The position numbers and the translations under genes were made by a program. A DNA stretch of 33,676 bases. Origin: Alphaproteobacteria bacterium (lineage in GTDB: Bacteria; Pseudomonadota; Alphaproteobacteria; Puniceispirillales; Puniceispirillaceae). The notes beneath the pieces were generated by a model. The model saw only the letters and a program-made list of their open reading frames with translations. It was not told the origin of the DNA and searched no databases. Location of the stretch: positions 1-33,676 of the forward strand of contig WTHY01000121.1 of NCBI GenBank assembly GCA_011522945.1. The letters are read 5' to 3'. Numbering within the stretch: the stretch's first letter is position 1; every line of letters starts with the position of its first letter. Shown here piece by piece: positions 1-9,868 of this stretch.

Positions 1-1
1 T

Positions 2-214
2 ATTGAAGGTGCAATTGAGGTGGTGCCTGAAAATCTTGTCTCTCAACTAGCCCCTGGAGGCTCCATTGCAGCTGTGTGGCGCCCGTCCGGAAGCAAGATC
101 GGTGCAGCAAGTTTGTGGTCACGCACAGGAACAAACATAACCAGGCGCGAGCTGTTTAACGCACAAGTGCCTGTGTTAGAAGAATTTAAGGCGAAAGCCG
201 GGTTTGAATTTTAG
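2..214 (+). CDS. Protein-L-isoaspartate O-methyltransferase family protein, C-terminal part (5' truncated by window edge)
   Basis: Frame 2 is open from the window edge: IEGAIEVVPENLVSQLAPGGSIAAVWRP..., resembling the PCMT C-terminal pattern (EGA.E.VP..L..QL.PGG). Lies directly upstream of a TolC-like gene. Confidence 0.7.
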   Translation: MEGAIEVVPENLVSQLAPGGSIAAVWRPSGSKIGAASLWSRTGTNITRRELFNAQVPVLEEFKAKAGFEF

Positions 215-269
215 ACATTACCCTTCTTTGTGTTATAGTGGAGGGGTCTACATTTAAGGGATTGAATTT

Positions 270-1643
270 ATGCGTAAATTATTGCTGAGTTTTGGAATTA
301 TTCTGGCCATCTCAAATCAAGCGCAGGCTGATACATTAATTGACGCAATGAATAAGGGGTTGCAATCATCTGAGGTGCTCGCGGCTGCACAACATGCATT
401 TGTCGCATCCCGGCAAAATTTAGTTATCACAAATAGTGGTAATGACTTAAATGGCTCGGTAAACATATCTGGAACTCAATCCTGGACAGATGCTGCCACA
501 AAGGCAGGCGGCTTTGACTCAAGCAACTCTCAAAAAGGTACAATCAGCCTTTCAAAGCGTCTATTTGACTCAGGTGAGGGTGAGGCTCGTATTCAAGCTG
601 CGCAATTGCAGCTTGACGCTGCGAAGGCGCGGTATGCTGGTACAGAACAAGCTGTGTTGCTCAATGTAACAAATGCATATCTGGGCCTTATTACAGCACG
701 TGAGACTGTCGCAATTAGTCAGTTAAACCTTGAGAGATTAGAGGCACAAACCGATGCAGTGCGCATTCGGCTTGATGCAGGTACGGCAACCCCAACAGAT
801 GTAGCGCAGGCAGAATCACGGCTAGCCAGAGCACAATCAGATGTAATTATAGCTCAATCTGATGAGCTTGTAGCTGAAGAGACATATCGCTCTCTCGTCG
901 GTGATGTGCCTGAAACACTTACAATACCTCCGGTGCCAAGTAATTTACCGTTTGATATTTTAGAGGCGGAAACAATGGCGATTGCCTTTCATCCTGATGT
1001 GCGCGCATCACTGTCCGCCGAGCAATCTGCAGAAAAGGCATTCGATGTTTTAGAGACATCTGTGAAGCCAAAAGTGAATTTCAGCGTGTCAGCTGGCATG
1101 ACTCAAGCCTCAACACGTGCTCAGGAAAAAGATGAGGTGTCAGCCACGATCACATTGACAAGTCCTTTATTCGCAACAACTGCTACACATGCAAAATCGC
1201 GCGAAACAATTGCAAAACTGAACGAAGCAAAGTCAAACACAGCAGAAACAAAACGTCGCATCGCTTTGGCAGCGCGGTCTGCATTTCAGAACTATATTGC
1301 AGCTGCAGCACAACTTGATGCGGTGGCAGCTGAGGTTGATGCTGCAAATTTAGTGCTTGAAGGAATTTCTTCTGAGGTTGAATTCGGACTAAAAACCTTC
1401 CTTGATGAACTTGACGCAGAATCTGGTGTGAATTCTGCCCTGCTAAGGCAAGTGCAAACCCGTCAGTCTGTGCTTACAAGCGCATATCGGCTGAAAAATG
1501 CGTTAGGACAATTATCAGCTGCTGAGTTTGCACTTAACAGTGATGGGGCTGGCTTAGATGATCTTGTCGATCCTGTGTCAGATTATGGTCAGCCATTTGA
1601 GTTTTTCTCTGACTTCACTGAGCGTCTTTCTTTTGGGCAGTAA
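270..1643 (+). CDS. tolC: TolC-family outer membrane efflux protein
   Basis: 457 aa with N-terminal signal peptide (MRKLLLSFGIILAISNQAQA); coiled-coil/OEP-like repeats such as 'RLDAGTATPTDVAQAESRLARAQSDVIIAQSD' and 'VLEGISSEVEFGLKTFLDELDAE' are typical of TolC/OEP. Confidence 0.88.
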   Translation: MRKLLLSFGIILAISNQAQADTLIDAMNKGLQSSEVLAAAQHAFVASRQNLVITNSGNDLNGSVNISGTQSWTDAATKAGGFDSSNSQKGTISLSKRLFDSGEGEARIQAAQLQLDAAKARYAGTEQAVLLNVTNAYLGLITARETVAISQLNLERLEAQTDAVRIRLDAGTATPTDVAQAESRLARAQSDVIIAQSDELVAEETYRSLVGDVPETLTIPPVPSNLPFDILEAETMAIAFHPDVRASLSAEQSAEKAFDVLETSVKPKVNFSVSAGMTQASTRAQEKDEVSATITLTSPLFATTATHAKSRETIAKLNEAKSNTAETKRRIALAARSAFQNYIAAAAQLDAVAAEVDAANLVLEGISSEVEFGLKTFLDELDAESGVNSALLRQVQTRQSVLTSAYRLKNALGQLSAAEFALNSDGAGLDDLVDPVSDYGQPFEFFSDFTERLSFGQ

Positions 1644-1707
1644 TCTGTCTAGGATTATGAATAGGGTACGTAATTGTTTCGGTGTTGAGACGGATTTAGT
1701 TTAAGTC

Positions 1708-2988
1708 ATGGCGACAGATGATAATCGCAAAGTTGAGGATGCGCTGCAGGCGATCAAGTCTCTTGTAGAAGCAAGCGGTATAGAAACACCTGAAGATGAT
1801 GGCACAATTAGGCTGGAATCAATTGTCTGGCGTGGGTCTGTGGCGCCTGAAACGCAAGAAGCCGAAACAAATTTGATTGCTTTGAATCCGTTGGAGCGTC
1901 CCTTAGATAGTGGCGGTCTAGAACAGCAGTTTGATACGCCATATAGTATGGTTGGTGAGGAAATTTCTTCAATAGAGACAAAGTCTGATATTGCTGATGC
2001 ATCTGATGTATCAATGTCTAAAACTGACGAAACCCTTGGCTATACAGACAGGGCTGATGAGTCAGCTGAAATGGGCTGGCCGGCATTTCATCCATCAGAT
2101 AAGCTTTCTGCATATGATACGGTGTCTAAAACCAATTATTCTGAACCTCTGGTTGAAGTGCAAAATCAGCCTGATGTTAGTTCGGTGCAATCCGCAGGTG
2201 ATCCGTCACAGCAGTTAAACCAGCAAGCTGCTCTAGAAATTGAGGAAACACGGGCATTGCTAGCAGAATTTCAAAATTTGCTTGATAGCACGATTGCTCT
2301 GAAAAATGCCTCTGCAAAGACAGTAGATAAAAAGCCTAAACAGGATGAGACTGATGCAACAGGCAGGCGCACAAATCTGTCTGAATTAGCCAAAATTGCT
2401 TTAGATGCCAGAATGTCTCTAACAAATGGGTTGGAACAAGGGGCGCAACATACTGCCAATACCGCAGAGCCAATTCAGCATATCCAGGAACATACGCAGA
2501 CTTCAGATAAGTCTATATTGGCACAACTGCATAAATCAGATGATGTTAATCTTGTAGATGGTTCGCAAGGCACGTCAGATGGCAGTGTCGAAGCTGGGGT
2601 AGAACATGCAGCTGATATGGATGATGATAGCAAAGTTGTTGGCAGTAATGCCATCGCTGAGGAAAGCAATCTTGTAGCTGCCGATAGCTCAGCAGACTCA
2701 ATAGATGTCTCTGCCGAAAAAGCTGGCGATGAAAAGGCTTCCGACACGCAAAGACTGTCAAACATAGCATTGCATCTTGTAGATGTGGCAGAACGTACGG
2801 AGCCAGAATATAAGAGCTTATTCACAAGCGCAGTTCGCTCAACTATGCAAGATATTATTCGGCGGCAAATGACAGATTGGCTTGCAGCTAATATGACAGA
2901 TATAATTGAAGATGCCTTGCGTGATGAACTTCAGCCCGCTAAATCTAAGCATCCGCATTCCACAAATCGTCGCGACCAAAATACTTAA
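1708..2988 (+). CDS. PopZ-like / DUF2497 family protein with long acidic, low-complexity central region
   Basis: 426 aa; short N-terminal helix (ALQAIKSLVEA), long acidic Ser/Asp/Glu/Ala-rich middle, C-terminal helix 'LFTSAVRSTMQDIIRRQMTDWLAANMTDIIEDALRDEL' in the style of DUF2497/PopZ C-termini; lies between tolC and valS. Confidence 0.72.
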   Translation: MATDDNRKVEDALQAIKSLVEASGIETPEDDGTIRLESIVWRGSVAPETQEAETNLIALNPLERPLDSGGLEQQFDTPYSMVGEEISSIETKSDIADASDVSMSKTDETLGYTDRADESAEMGWPAFHPSDKLSAYDTVSKTNYSEPLVEVQNQPDVSSVQSAGDPSQQLNQQAALEIEETRALLAEFQNLLDSTIALKNASAKTVDKKPKQDETDATGRRTNLSELAKIALDARMSLTNGLEQGAQHTANTAEPIQHIQEHTQTSDKSILAQLHKSDDVNLVDGSQGTSDGSVEAGVEHAADMDDDSKVVGSNAIAEESNLVAADSSADSIDVSAEKAGDEKASDTQRLSNIALHLVDVAERTEPEYKSLFTSAVRSTMQDIIRRQMTDWLAANMTDIIEDALRDELQPAKSKHPHSTNRRDQNT

Positions 2989-3032
2989 GTCGCATACCAT
3001 TTCCTATCTATATTCCTGCCCCTTGTGAGCCT

Positions 3033-5654
3033 ATGTTAGAAAAAACCTATAACCCTGAGCAGATTGAACAACGTTGGTATGAGGCGAGCGAAGCTGCCGG
3101 TCATTTTGCGTGTGCTCCATCTTCAGATAAAAAACCATATGTTATAATGATGCCGCCGCCTAATGTCACAGGCTCACTGCATATGGGGCATGCTTTAACA
3201 TTCACCTTGCAGGATGTGCTTATTCGCTATCACAGAATGCAGGGGTATGATGCGCTCTGGCAGCCTGGTATGGACCATGCAGGCATTGCAACACAGATGG
3301 TTGTTGAACGCCAGCTGGCGGCCGAAAACATTAATCGGCGCGATTTAGGCCGTGATGCCTTTATTGAAAAGGTGTGGCAATGGAAAGCAGAATCCGGCGG
3401 CATGATCGAACATCAACAGCGCCATTTGGGCGTGTCTGCTGATTGGCCTCGAAGTCGTTTTACAATGGATGAGGGCTTATCTGAAGCTGTGCGCAAGGTC
3501 TTTGTGAAGCTGCATAAGGATGGTCTCATTTACCGGGATAAGCGGCTTGTAAATTGGGATCCAAAGCTGCTAACAGCTATCTCTGATTTAGAAGTAGAAC
3601 AGAAGGACGTCGATGGCCATATGTGGTCCCTTCAATATCCAGTAAAGGATATGCCAGGTACATTTGTGACTGTTGCGACAACGCGTCCAGAAACAATGTT
3701 CGGCGATATGGCGGTTGCTGTCCACCCTGATGATGAGAGATATAAGTATCTTGTTGGAAAGATGGTTATTCTGCCGCTTGTAGGCCGAGAAATTCCAATC
3801 GTTGCAGATGAGTATTCTGATCCTGAAAAAGGTACTGGCGCGGTGAAAATCACACCTGCGCATGATTTTAACGATTTTGAAGTTGGGAAGCGCCACAGTT
3901 TAGAACTGCTTAATATTTTTGACGAAACAGCTACGTTGAACGAAAATGTGCCTGAGGCGTATCAAGGTTTAGATCGGTTTGATGCCCGTAAAAAATTGCT
4001 CGCTGAACTTGAGGGTATGGGCGTTATGGTGGGTGCAGAACCAAATCGACATGCTGTACCACATGGAGACAGATCTGGAGTCCCAGTTGAGCCTTGGTTG
4101 ATGGATCAATGGTATGTAGATGCAGCAACCTTAGCAAAACCTGCTATAGAGGCTGTTCGCAGCGGAAAAACAGAATTCGTGCCTGAGAGATGGAGTAAAA
4201 CCTATTTCGAATGGATGGAGAATATTCAACCATGGTGTGTTTCACGGCAATTATGGTGGGGCCATCGAATTCCAGCTTGGTTTGGGCCTGATGGTACTGC
4301 TTTTGTTGAGGAAACAGAAGCCGAGGCATCGGCAGCTGCAAAGGCGCATTATGGTGAGGATGTGGCATTATTTCAGGATGAGGATGTGCTTGATACTTGG
4401 TTTTCGAGTGCGCTTTGGCCATTCTCAACATTGGGATGGCCGCAAGACCATTCGGAATTAGAGCGCTATTATCCAGGTGCTGTGTTGGTAACAGGTTTTG
4501 ATATCATTTTCTTCTGGGTCGCTAGAATGATGATGATGGGCATGCATTTCATGGATAATGAAGTGCCTTTCAAACATGTTTATATTCATGCGCTTGTTCG
4601 TGATGAGAAGGGTCAGAAAATGTCCAAATCTAAGGGCAATGTTCTTGATCCTTTAGATTTAACTGCCAAATACGGGGCAGACGCACTTCGGTTTACATTA
4701 ACCGCTATGGCCGCACAGGGACGTGATTTAAAGCTCTCTGAAAACCGTATTGAGAGTTACCGTAATTTTGTCACAAAAATCTGGAATGCTGCACGTTTTC
4801 TGGAAATGAATGAAATAACAGGCACGCATACGCTGCCAGATACAATTGATGCACCTGTGAATCAATGGATTTTGCATGAGCTGAATCAAACAAATGAAGC
4901 TGTATCGAATGCATTGAGTGCTTACCGGTTCAATGAAGCGGCTGATAAGCTCTATCAGTTCATCTGGAATTATTATTGTGATTGGTATTTAGAATTTATT
5001 AAGCCAACATTAGCAGATTCAGATGAATCTCGTCGAACGGCATCCTATGTATTGCAAAAAGCGTTACATATGTTGCATCCGCTGATGCCTTTTGTAACAG
5101 AAGAGCTGAATGAGAAAATATTCAATCAGTCTGATATGCTTATCGCTGCGCCTTGGCCATTTAAAGATGCGGCTGCAAAGGCGGATACTAATATTGATCT
5201 TGTTATAGATATAATCAGTGAAATCAGAACGATACGTTCTGAAATGAATGTACCTCTTTCGGCAAAGCCAGCACTTGAAATACGTGGCGCTACAGATTCA
5301 CATCAATCCGTCATTATGCAAATGGAAGCCGCTATATTGCGTATGGCAAGGGTAGAGGCTATTCGGTTTATTGATGGCGATTTTGCAAAAGGGACTGCAC
5401 TAACAAGTATTTCAGGGATGGATGTCGGGTTACCTCTTACAGGTATTCTTGATTTTGATGCAGAACGCACACGCCTGAAAAAGGATATTGCTAATGGCGA
5501 GGCAGAAGCAGCAAAACTCTCAGCCAAATTGAATAATGCTGGTTTTGTAGCAAAAGCGCCTGAGGCCGTTGTCGTGGAAAATAGACGACGTCTGGAAGAC
5601 GAACAAACTCGTATTGATGCGCTAAAGGCAGCATTGATGCGTCTTGATGGTTAA
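3033..5654 (+). CDS. valS: Valine--tRNA ligase
   Basis: 873 aa; HIGH-type motif in '[15 protein letters not shown]', KMSKS motif '[14 protein letters not shown]', C-terminal coiled coil. Confidence 0.98.
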   Translation: MLEKTYNPEQIEQRWYEASEAAGHFACAPSSDKKPYVIMMPPPNVTGSLHMGHALTFTLQDVLIRYHRMQGYDALWQPGMDHAGIATQMVVERQLAAENINRRDLGRDAFIEKVWQWKAESGGMIEHQQRHLGVSADWPRSRFTMDEGLSEAVRKVFVKLHKDGLIYRDKRLVNWDPKLLTAISDLEVEQKDVDGHMWSLQYPVKDMPGTFVTVATTRPETMFGDMAVAVHPDDERYKYLVGKMVILPLVGREIPIVADEYSDPEKGTGAVKITPAHDFNDFEVGKRHSLELLNIFDETATLNENVPEAYQGLDRFDARKKLLAELEGMGVMVGAEPNRHAVPHGDRSGVPVEPWLMDQWYVDAATLAKPAIEAVRSGKTEFVPERWSKTYFEWMENIQPWCVSRQLWWGHRIPAWFGPDGTAFVEETEAEASAAAKAHYGEDVALFQDEDVLDTWFSSALWPFSTLGWPQDHSELERYYPGAVLVTGFDIIFFWVARMMMMGMHFMDNEVPFKHVYIHALVRDEKGQKMSKSKGNVLDPLDLTAKYGADALRFTLTAMAAQGRDLKLSENRIESYRNFVTKIWNAARFLEMNEITGTHTLPDTIDAPVNQWILHELNQTNEAVSNALSAYRFNEAADKLYQFIWNYYCDWYLEFIKPTLADSDESRRTASYVLQKALHMLHPLMPFVTEELNEKIFNQSDMLIAAPWPFKDAAAKADTNIDLVIDIISEIRTIRSEMNVPLSAKPALEIRGATDSHQSVIMQMEAAILRMARVEAIRFIDGDFAKGTALTSISGMDVGLPLTGILDFDAERTRLKKDIANGEAEAAKLSAKLNNAGFVAKAPEAVVVENRRRLEDEQTRIDALKAALMRLDG

Positions 5655-5668
5655 ATACGGAGGATACA

Positions 5669-7393
5669 ATGTCTGATAAATGGAATAACAAAGAAAATTT
5701 ACCAAGCCGCCATGTTAGTGTGGGGGCGAAGAGTGCGCCGCACCGCTCTTACTATTATGCAATGGGCATGAGCGAGGAAGAAATTTATCAGCCATTAGTT
5801 GGCGTTGTTACAACATGGAATGAAGCCGCTCCATGTAATATTGCCCTTGCCCGCCAGGCGCAGGCCGCAAAGCGAGGCGTTAAAGACCATGATGGCAGCC
5901 CTCGGGAATTTACAACAATCACGGTCACTGACGGTATCGCCATGGGCCATGCTGGCATGAAAGCGTCTCTGGTAAGCCGTGAAGTGATTGCTGATTCCGT
6001 TGAATTAACCGTTCGCGGCCATTGTTATGACGCGCTTGTAGGTCTCGCAGGATGTGACAAATCATTACCTGGTGTGATGATGTCTATGGCACGCCTGAAT
6101 GTTCCATCTGTTTTCATGTATGGTGGTTCAATCCTGCCTGGCCAGTTCAAAGGCAAAGATGTCACGGTTCAGGATGTTTTTGAAGCTGTTGGCGCCCATG
6201 CAGCTGGCAATATGTCAGATGATGATTTGCATGAGCTGGAATGTGTAGCCTGCCCATCAGCTGGGTCGTGCGGTGGTCAATTTACTGCCAATACAATGGC
6301 TTGTGTGTCGGAAGCTATCGGCCTAGCTTTGCCAGGTTCAGCCGGCGCACCTGCACCTTATGAAAGCCGTGATGAATATGCCTATCATTCAGGTCGTGTT
6401 GTTATGGAATTGCTGAAAACACAGCTTCGTCCGCGCGATATTCTAACCCGCAAGGCGTTCGAAAATGCGGCCACTGTTGTTGCTGCCTCAGGCGGCTCTA
6501 CAAATGCAGGCTTGCATCTTCCAGCGCTTGCAGCAGAATGTGGCATTGAATTTGACCTACATGATGTTGCTGAAATCTTCCGTCGTACGCCGTATATCGC
6601 CGATCTAAAGCCAGGTGGTCGGTATGTCGCAAAAGATATGTATGCTATTGGTGGTGTGCCTATTTTGATGAAGGCCCTTCTCGATGGCGGTTTCTTGCAT
6701 GGTGACTGTATCACTGTTACAGGAAAGACAATTGCTGAAAATCTAGCTGATGTGACATTTCCTACAGATCAAGATGTTATTCGGACTTGTGAAGCGCCTC
6801 TTTCACCAACTGGCGGTGTTGTTGGTTTGCGTGGTAATTTGGCACCAGAAGGCGCCCTTGTTAAGGTAGCTGGCATGAAGGAACAGCAATTTACCGGGCC
6901 AGCACGTTGCTTCGATTGTGAGGAAGATGCATTCAAAGCTGTTGAACAGCGCAATTACAAAGAGGGTGAAGTGCTTGTCATTCGCTATGAGGGTCCAAAG
7001 GGTGGTCCTGGCATGCGTGAAATGCTAGCAACTACAGCAGCGCTTTATGGACAAGGTGCTGGTGATAAGGTTGCGCTTATCACTGATGGTCGCTTCTCGG
7101 GTGCGACGCGTGGCTTCTGCATTGGCCATGTTGGACCAGAAGCAGCTGTCGGCGGGCCAATTGGTCTTCTCAAAGATGGCGATATGATTTCAATTGACGC
7201 GGTAGCTGGTACAATTTCTGTTGACTTATCCGATGAGGAGCTGGCTGCACGTAAGGCTGATTGGAAACCTCGTGAAACTGAATATCAGTCTGGTACCATC
7301 TGGAAATATGCACAAACTGTTGGTTCGGCAGAAAAAGGTGCGCTAACGCATCCAGGTGGTAAGGCTGAAACACATATCTATGCAGATATTTAA
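5669..7393 (+). CDS. ilvD: Dihydroxy-acid dehydratase
   Basis: 574 aa; '[17 protein letters not shown]', '[31 protein letters not shown]', '[21 protein letters not shown]'; upstream RBS 'ggagg'. Confidence 0.97.
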   Translation: MSDKWNNKENLPSRHVSVGAKSAPHRSYYYAMGMSEEEIYQPLVGVVTTWNEAAPCNIALARQAQAAKRGVKDHDGSPREFTTITVTDGIAMGHAGMKASLVSREVIADSVELTVRGHCYDALVGLAGCDKSLPGVMMSMARLNVPSVFMYGGSILPGQFKGKDVTVQDVFEAVGAHAAGNMSDDDLHELECVACPSAGSCGGQFTANTMACVSEAIGLALPGSAGAPAPYESRDEYAYHSGRVVMELLKTQLRPRDILTRKAFENAATVVAASGGSTNAGLHLPALAAECGIEFDLHDVAEIFRRTPYIADLKPGGRYVAKDMYAIGGVPILMKALLDGGFLHGDCITVTGKTIAENLADVTFPTDQDVIRTCEAPLSPTGGVVGLRGNLAPEGALVKVAGMKEQQFTGPARCFDCEEDAFKAVEQRNYKEGEVLVIRYEGPKGGPGMREMLATTAALYGQGAGDKVALITDGRFSGATRGFCIGHVGPEAAVGGPIGLLKDGDMISIDAVAGTISVDLSDEELAARKADWKPRETEYQSGTIWKYAQTVGSAEKGALTHPGGKAETHIYADI

Positions 7394-7396
7394 ACT

Positions 7397-8164
7397 CTAG
7401 CTCAGACGGCACCATACAGGGGTGTGGTCTGAGGCTTTTTCCAAACCACGCGGGCCGCGGTCAACTGCCGCGTCCTGCAAACGGTTTGCCGCCTCTGGCG
7501 ATAATAATAAATGGTCAATCCGAATGCCATTATTCTTTGGCCAGGCGCCAGCTTGATAATCCCAAAAACTATATTGCTCACCAGATGGGTGTATTGTTCT
7601 TAGGGCATCTGTATAGCCTAAATGTAAAAGCCGGAAAAAGGCTGCACGACTATCTGGATGATAAAGTGCATCACCTTCCCAAGCCTTTTCATCATAACAA
7701 TCAATGGGTTGCGGGATGACATTGTAGTCCCCGCCAAGAATGATTGGTGCTTCAGACGCAATCAGCTGAGCAGCACGTTTGTGTAAACGCTCCATCCAAC
7801 GTAATTTATAATCAAATTTTGGACCTGGTCTTGGATTGCCATTCGGCAGGTAAATTGAAGCAACACGTAGCCCAGAAATTGTAGCCTCTATATAGCGTGC
7901 CTGTTCATCCTCAGGCTCACCATCAAGGCCACATATTACGTCGGAGATCTCATGCGGGCTTAATATAGCCACACCATTATAGGTCTTCTGACCATGCGTC
8001 GCCACTTGCCAGCCAATCTCACGAAATGCATCTACAGGGAAATTCTCATCTGTCAGCTTTAATTCTTGAGCCAGAATTATATCTGTATGGCCAGCCTTGC
8101 AGTACTCTAAGACATGATGCAAACGTGCTTTCATTGAATTCACGTTCCATGTTGCTATGCGCAT
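7397..8164 (-). CDS. xth: Exodeoxyribonuclease III
   Basis: 'MRIATWNVNSMKARLHHVLEY', 'LAQELKLTD', 'GGDYNVIP', 'RIDHLLLSPEA', 'ASDHTPVW'. The supplied ORF (to 8338) has a 58-aa N-terminal extension overlapping erpA; the conserved start is the ATG at 8164. Confidence 0.95.
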   Translation of the reverse strand: MRIATWNVNSMKARLHHVLEYCKAGHTDIILAQELKLTDENFPVDAFREIGWQVATHGQKTYNGVAILSPHEISDVICGLDGEPEDEQARYIEATISGLRVASIYLPNGNPRPGPKFDYKLRWMERLHKRAAQLIASEAPIILGGDYNVIPQPIDCYDEKAWEGDALYHPDSRAAFFRLLHLGYTDALRTIHPSGEQYSFWDYQAGAWPKNNGIRIDHLLLSPEAANRLQDAAVDRGPRGLEKASDHTPVWCRLS

Positions 8165-8201
8165 AACAAGCCCCCTTAATAGGTCACCATCAAATTTTGA
8201 A

Positions 8202-8528
8202 TTAGATAGAGAATGATGTGCCACATCCACAAGAGGCAGTAGCGTTTGGATTTTCGACTTTGAAATATGATCCAATAAGCTCTTCAACATAGTCGAGCTG
8301 TGCATTTTCCAAGAAGGGAAGGGACATCTCATCCACAAGCACTGTCACGCCATGTGCAGAAAATTCAATGTCATCAGATTGCTTGTCAGTGTCAAAGTCA
8401 AACTTATATTGAAATCCAGAACAGCCGCCACCATCCACACGCACCCGGAAATAGGGGCTGTTTTCAGCTGACATAAGCGTTTGAATACGGCTTGCTGCAG
8501 AAGTTGTGATGGAAAATTGTGTGTCCAT
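8202..8528 (-). CDS. erpA: HesB/IscA-family iron-sulfur cluster insertion protein (ErpA-like)
   Basis: Conserved part starts 'MDTQFSITTSAASRIQTLM'; 'LRVRVDGGGCSGFQYKFDFD'-type motif and C-terminal 'ASCGCGTSFSI' with the Cys ligands. The supplied ORF (to 8663) is extended; the ATG at 8528 fits the family. Confidence 0.92.
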   Translation of the reverse strand: MDTQFSITTSAASRIQTLMSAENSPYFRVRVDGGGCSGFQYKFDFDTDKQSDDIEFSAHGVTVLVDEMSLPFLENAQLDYVEELIGSYFKVENPNATASCGCGTSFSI

Positions 8529-8664
8529 TCTAGGTCCTCTTGGTCTATGTCTAACATATGGCAAATAGATAGTAAGTTTCAAGCATTCTGCTTGCTTGCT
8601 CTTATCTATCGACATGCTTATCATGTAGTGAAGCGCGATTGCGCAACCGATAATTGAGCGCATT

Positions 8665-9867
8665 ATGGCCCTGTATTTACCAGAACAAACCTACGCAATA
8701 TATGGCTGTTCAGACACAGTGCGGGGACGGCTGCGTCTTGAATCAGAGACTCAAAAAGATGGGTCTACCAGTCATCTTTTGTCTCGTACAGCCTTTCAAC
8801 GTGATAGAGATAGAGTCATACATTCGAATGGCTTTCGCCGTATGAAACACAAAACGCAGGTTTTTGTATTCCATGAGGGTGATTATTACCGCACGCGCCT
8901 AACTCATTCCTTGGAAGTAGCCCAAATCGCGCGAACAGCTGCAAGAGCACTTGCCGTGAATGAAGATTTGGCAGAAGCAATAGCCCTTGCGCATGATTTG
9001 GGACATACACCATTTGGCCATGCTGGTGAGGATGCCCTCAATGAAGTCATGCAGCCCTATGGCGGCTTTGATCATAATGAGCAAACCTTGCGCGTTCTAA
9101 CAGAATTAGAAGAGCGCTATGCTGGTTTTAACGGCCTAAATCTCACTTGGGAAACACTCGAGGGCATTGCTAAGCATAATGGTCCTGTATCATCAGAAGC
9201 CCTAAGGCCAACACTGAGAGCCTTAAATGCCAATTTTGATTTGCAACTATCCAACTACGCGTCTATCGAGGCACAAATTGCCAATCTATCAGATGATATT
9301 GCCTATCTCTCACATGATTTTGAAGATGGATTACGTGCGAAATTAATTACATTGGAGCAGCTTGAGGCGTTGCCGGTTGTGGGGGAGACGGTACAGCAAA
9401 TTTATCAGACAATATCAGATAAACATGTCAGCCGAGTTGGGTATGCGATTACAAGAGCTGTGATCACAAAATTCATCCAAGATATGATCGAAACCTCATT
9501 TGCAAATCTTCAGGTTTTGGACCCACAATCTCCGGATGATGTTCGGCAGGCAGGTTATGCCATTATTGGCTTTTCTGAGGAAGCGAGCGCAGAGTTGCGT
9601 ATTTTACGCAAGTTTCTATTCACCAATATGTGGCGACATTACAAGGTGAATCGGATGACTAGCAAAACAAAGAAAGTGCTAACGGCACTCTTTAACAGAC
9701 TACTTGAAGAACCAAATTTATTGCCAACAGATTGGTCAAAAAGGCTTGCTGGTAAAGATGATGCGGGACGGGCGCGTATTGTCGCAGACTATGTCGCTTC
9801 CATGACTGACCGCTATGCGCTATTAGAATATAAACGTATTTTTGATATGGGACCTATACTGGCTTAA
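8665..9867 (+). CDS. dgt: Deoxyguanosinetriphosphate triphosphohydrolase-like protein
   Basis: 400 aa; 'HKTQVFVFHEGDYYRTRLTHSLEVAQIARTAARAL', HD motif 'ALAHDLGHTPFGHAGEDALNE', 'GGFDHNEQTLRVLTELE'; divergent from erpA and upstream of argS. Confidence 0.95.
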   Translation: MALYLPEQTYAIYGCSDTVRGRLRLESETQKDGSTSHLLSRTAFQRDRDRVIHSNGFRRMKHKTQVFVFHEGDYYRTRLTHSLEVAQIARTAARALAVNEDLAEAIALAHDLGHTPFGHAGEDALNEVMQPYGGFDHNEQTLRVLTELEERYAGFNGLNLTWETLEGIAKHNGPVSSEALRPTLRALNANFDLQLSNYASIEAQIANLSDDIAYLSHDFEDGLRAKLITLEQLEALPVVGETVQQIYQTISDKHVSRVGYAITRAVITKFIQDMIETSFANLQVLDPQSPDDVRQAGYAIIGFSEEASAELRILRKFLFTNMWRHYKVNRMTSKTKKVLTALFNRLLEEPNLLPTDWSKRLAGKDDAGRARIVADYVASMTDRYALLEYKRIFDMGPILA

Positions 9868-9868
9868 C

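Noticed and set aside
1808-2825. Several ORFs of 60-116 aa on both strands inside the popZ-like gene
   Set aside because: They shadow a long low-complexity coding region; the repeated Ser/Ala/Leu composition is what antisense reading of acidic codons gives. No RBS or family resemblance.
7394-7396. 3-bp gap between convergent ilvD and xth stops with no terminator
   Set aside because: Tight convergent ends are common in streamlined genomes; nothing beyond compactness is visible.
8165-8338. N-terminal extension of the xth ORF overlapping erpA
   Set aside because: The extension is erpA's 3' sequence read in another frame; the conserved Xth start MRIATWNVNS is at 8164.
8529-8663. N-terminal extension of the erpA ORF
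   Set aside because: The first 45 residues lie in the divergent promoter region shared with dgt; the conserved family start is MDTQFSITTSAASRIQ at 8528.
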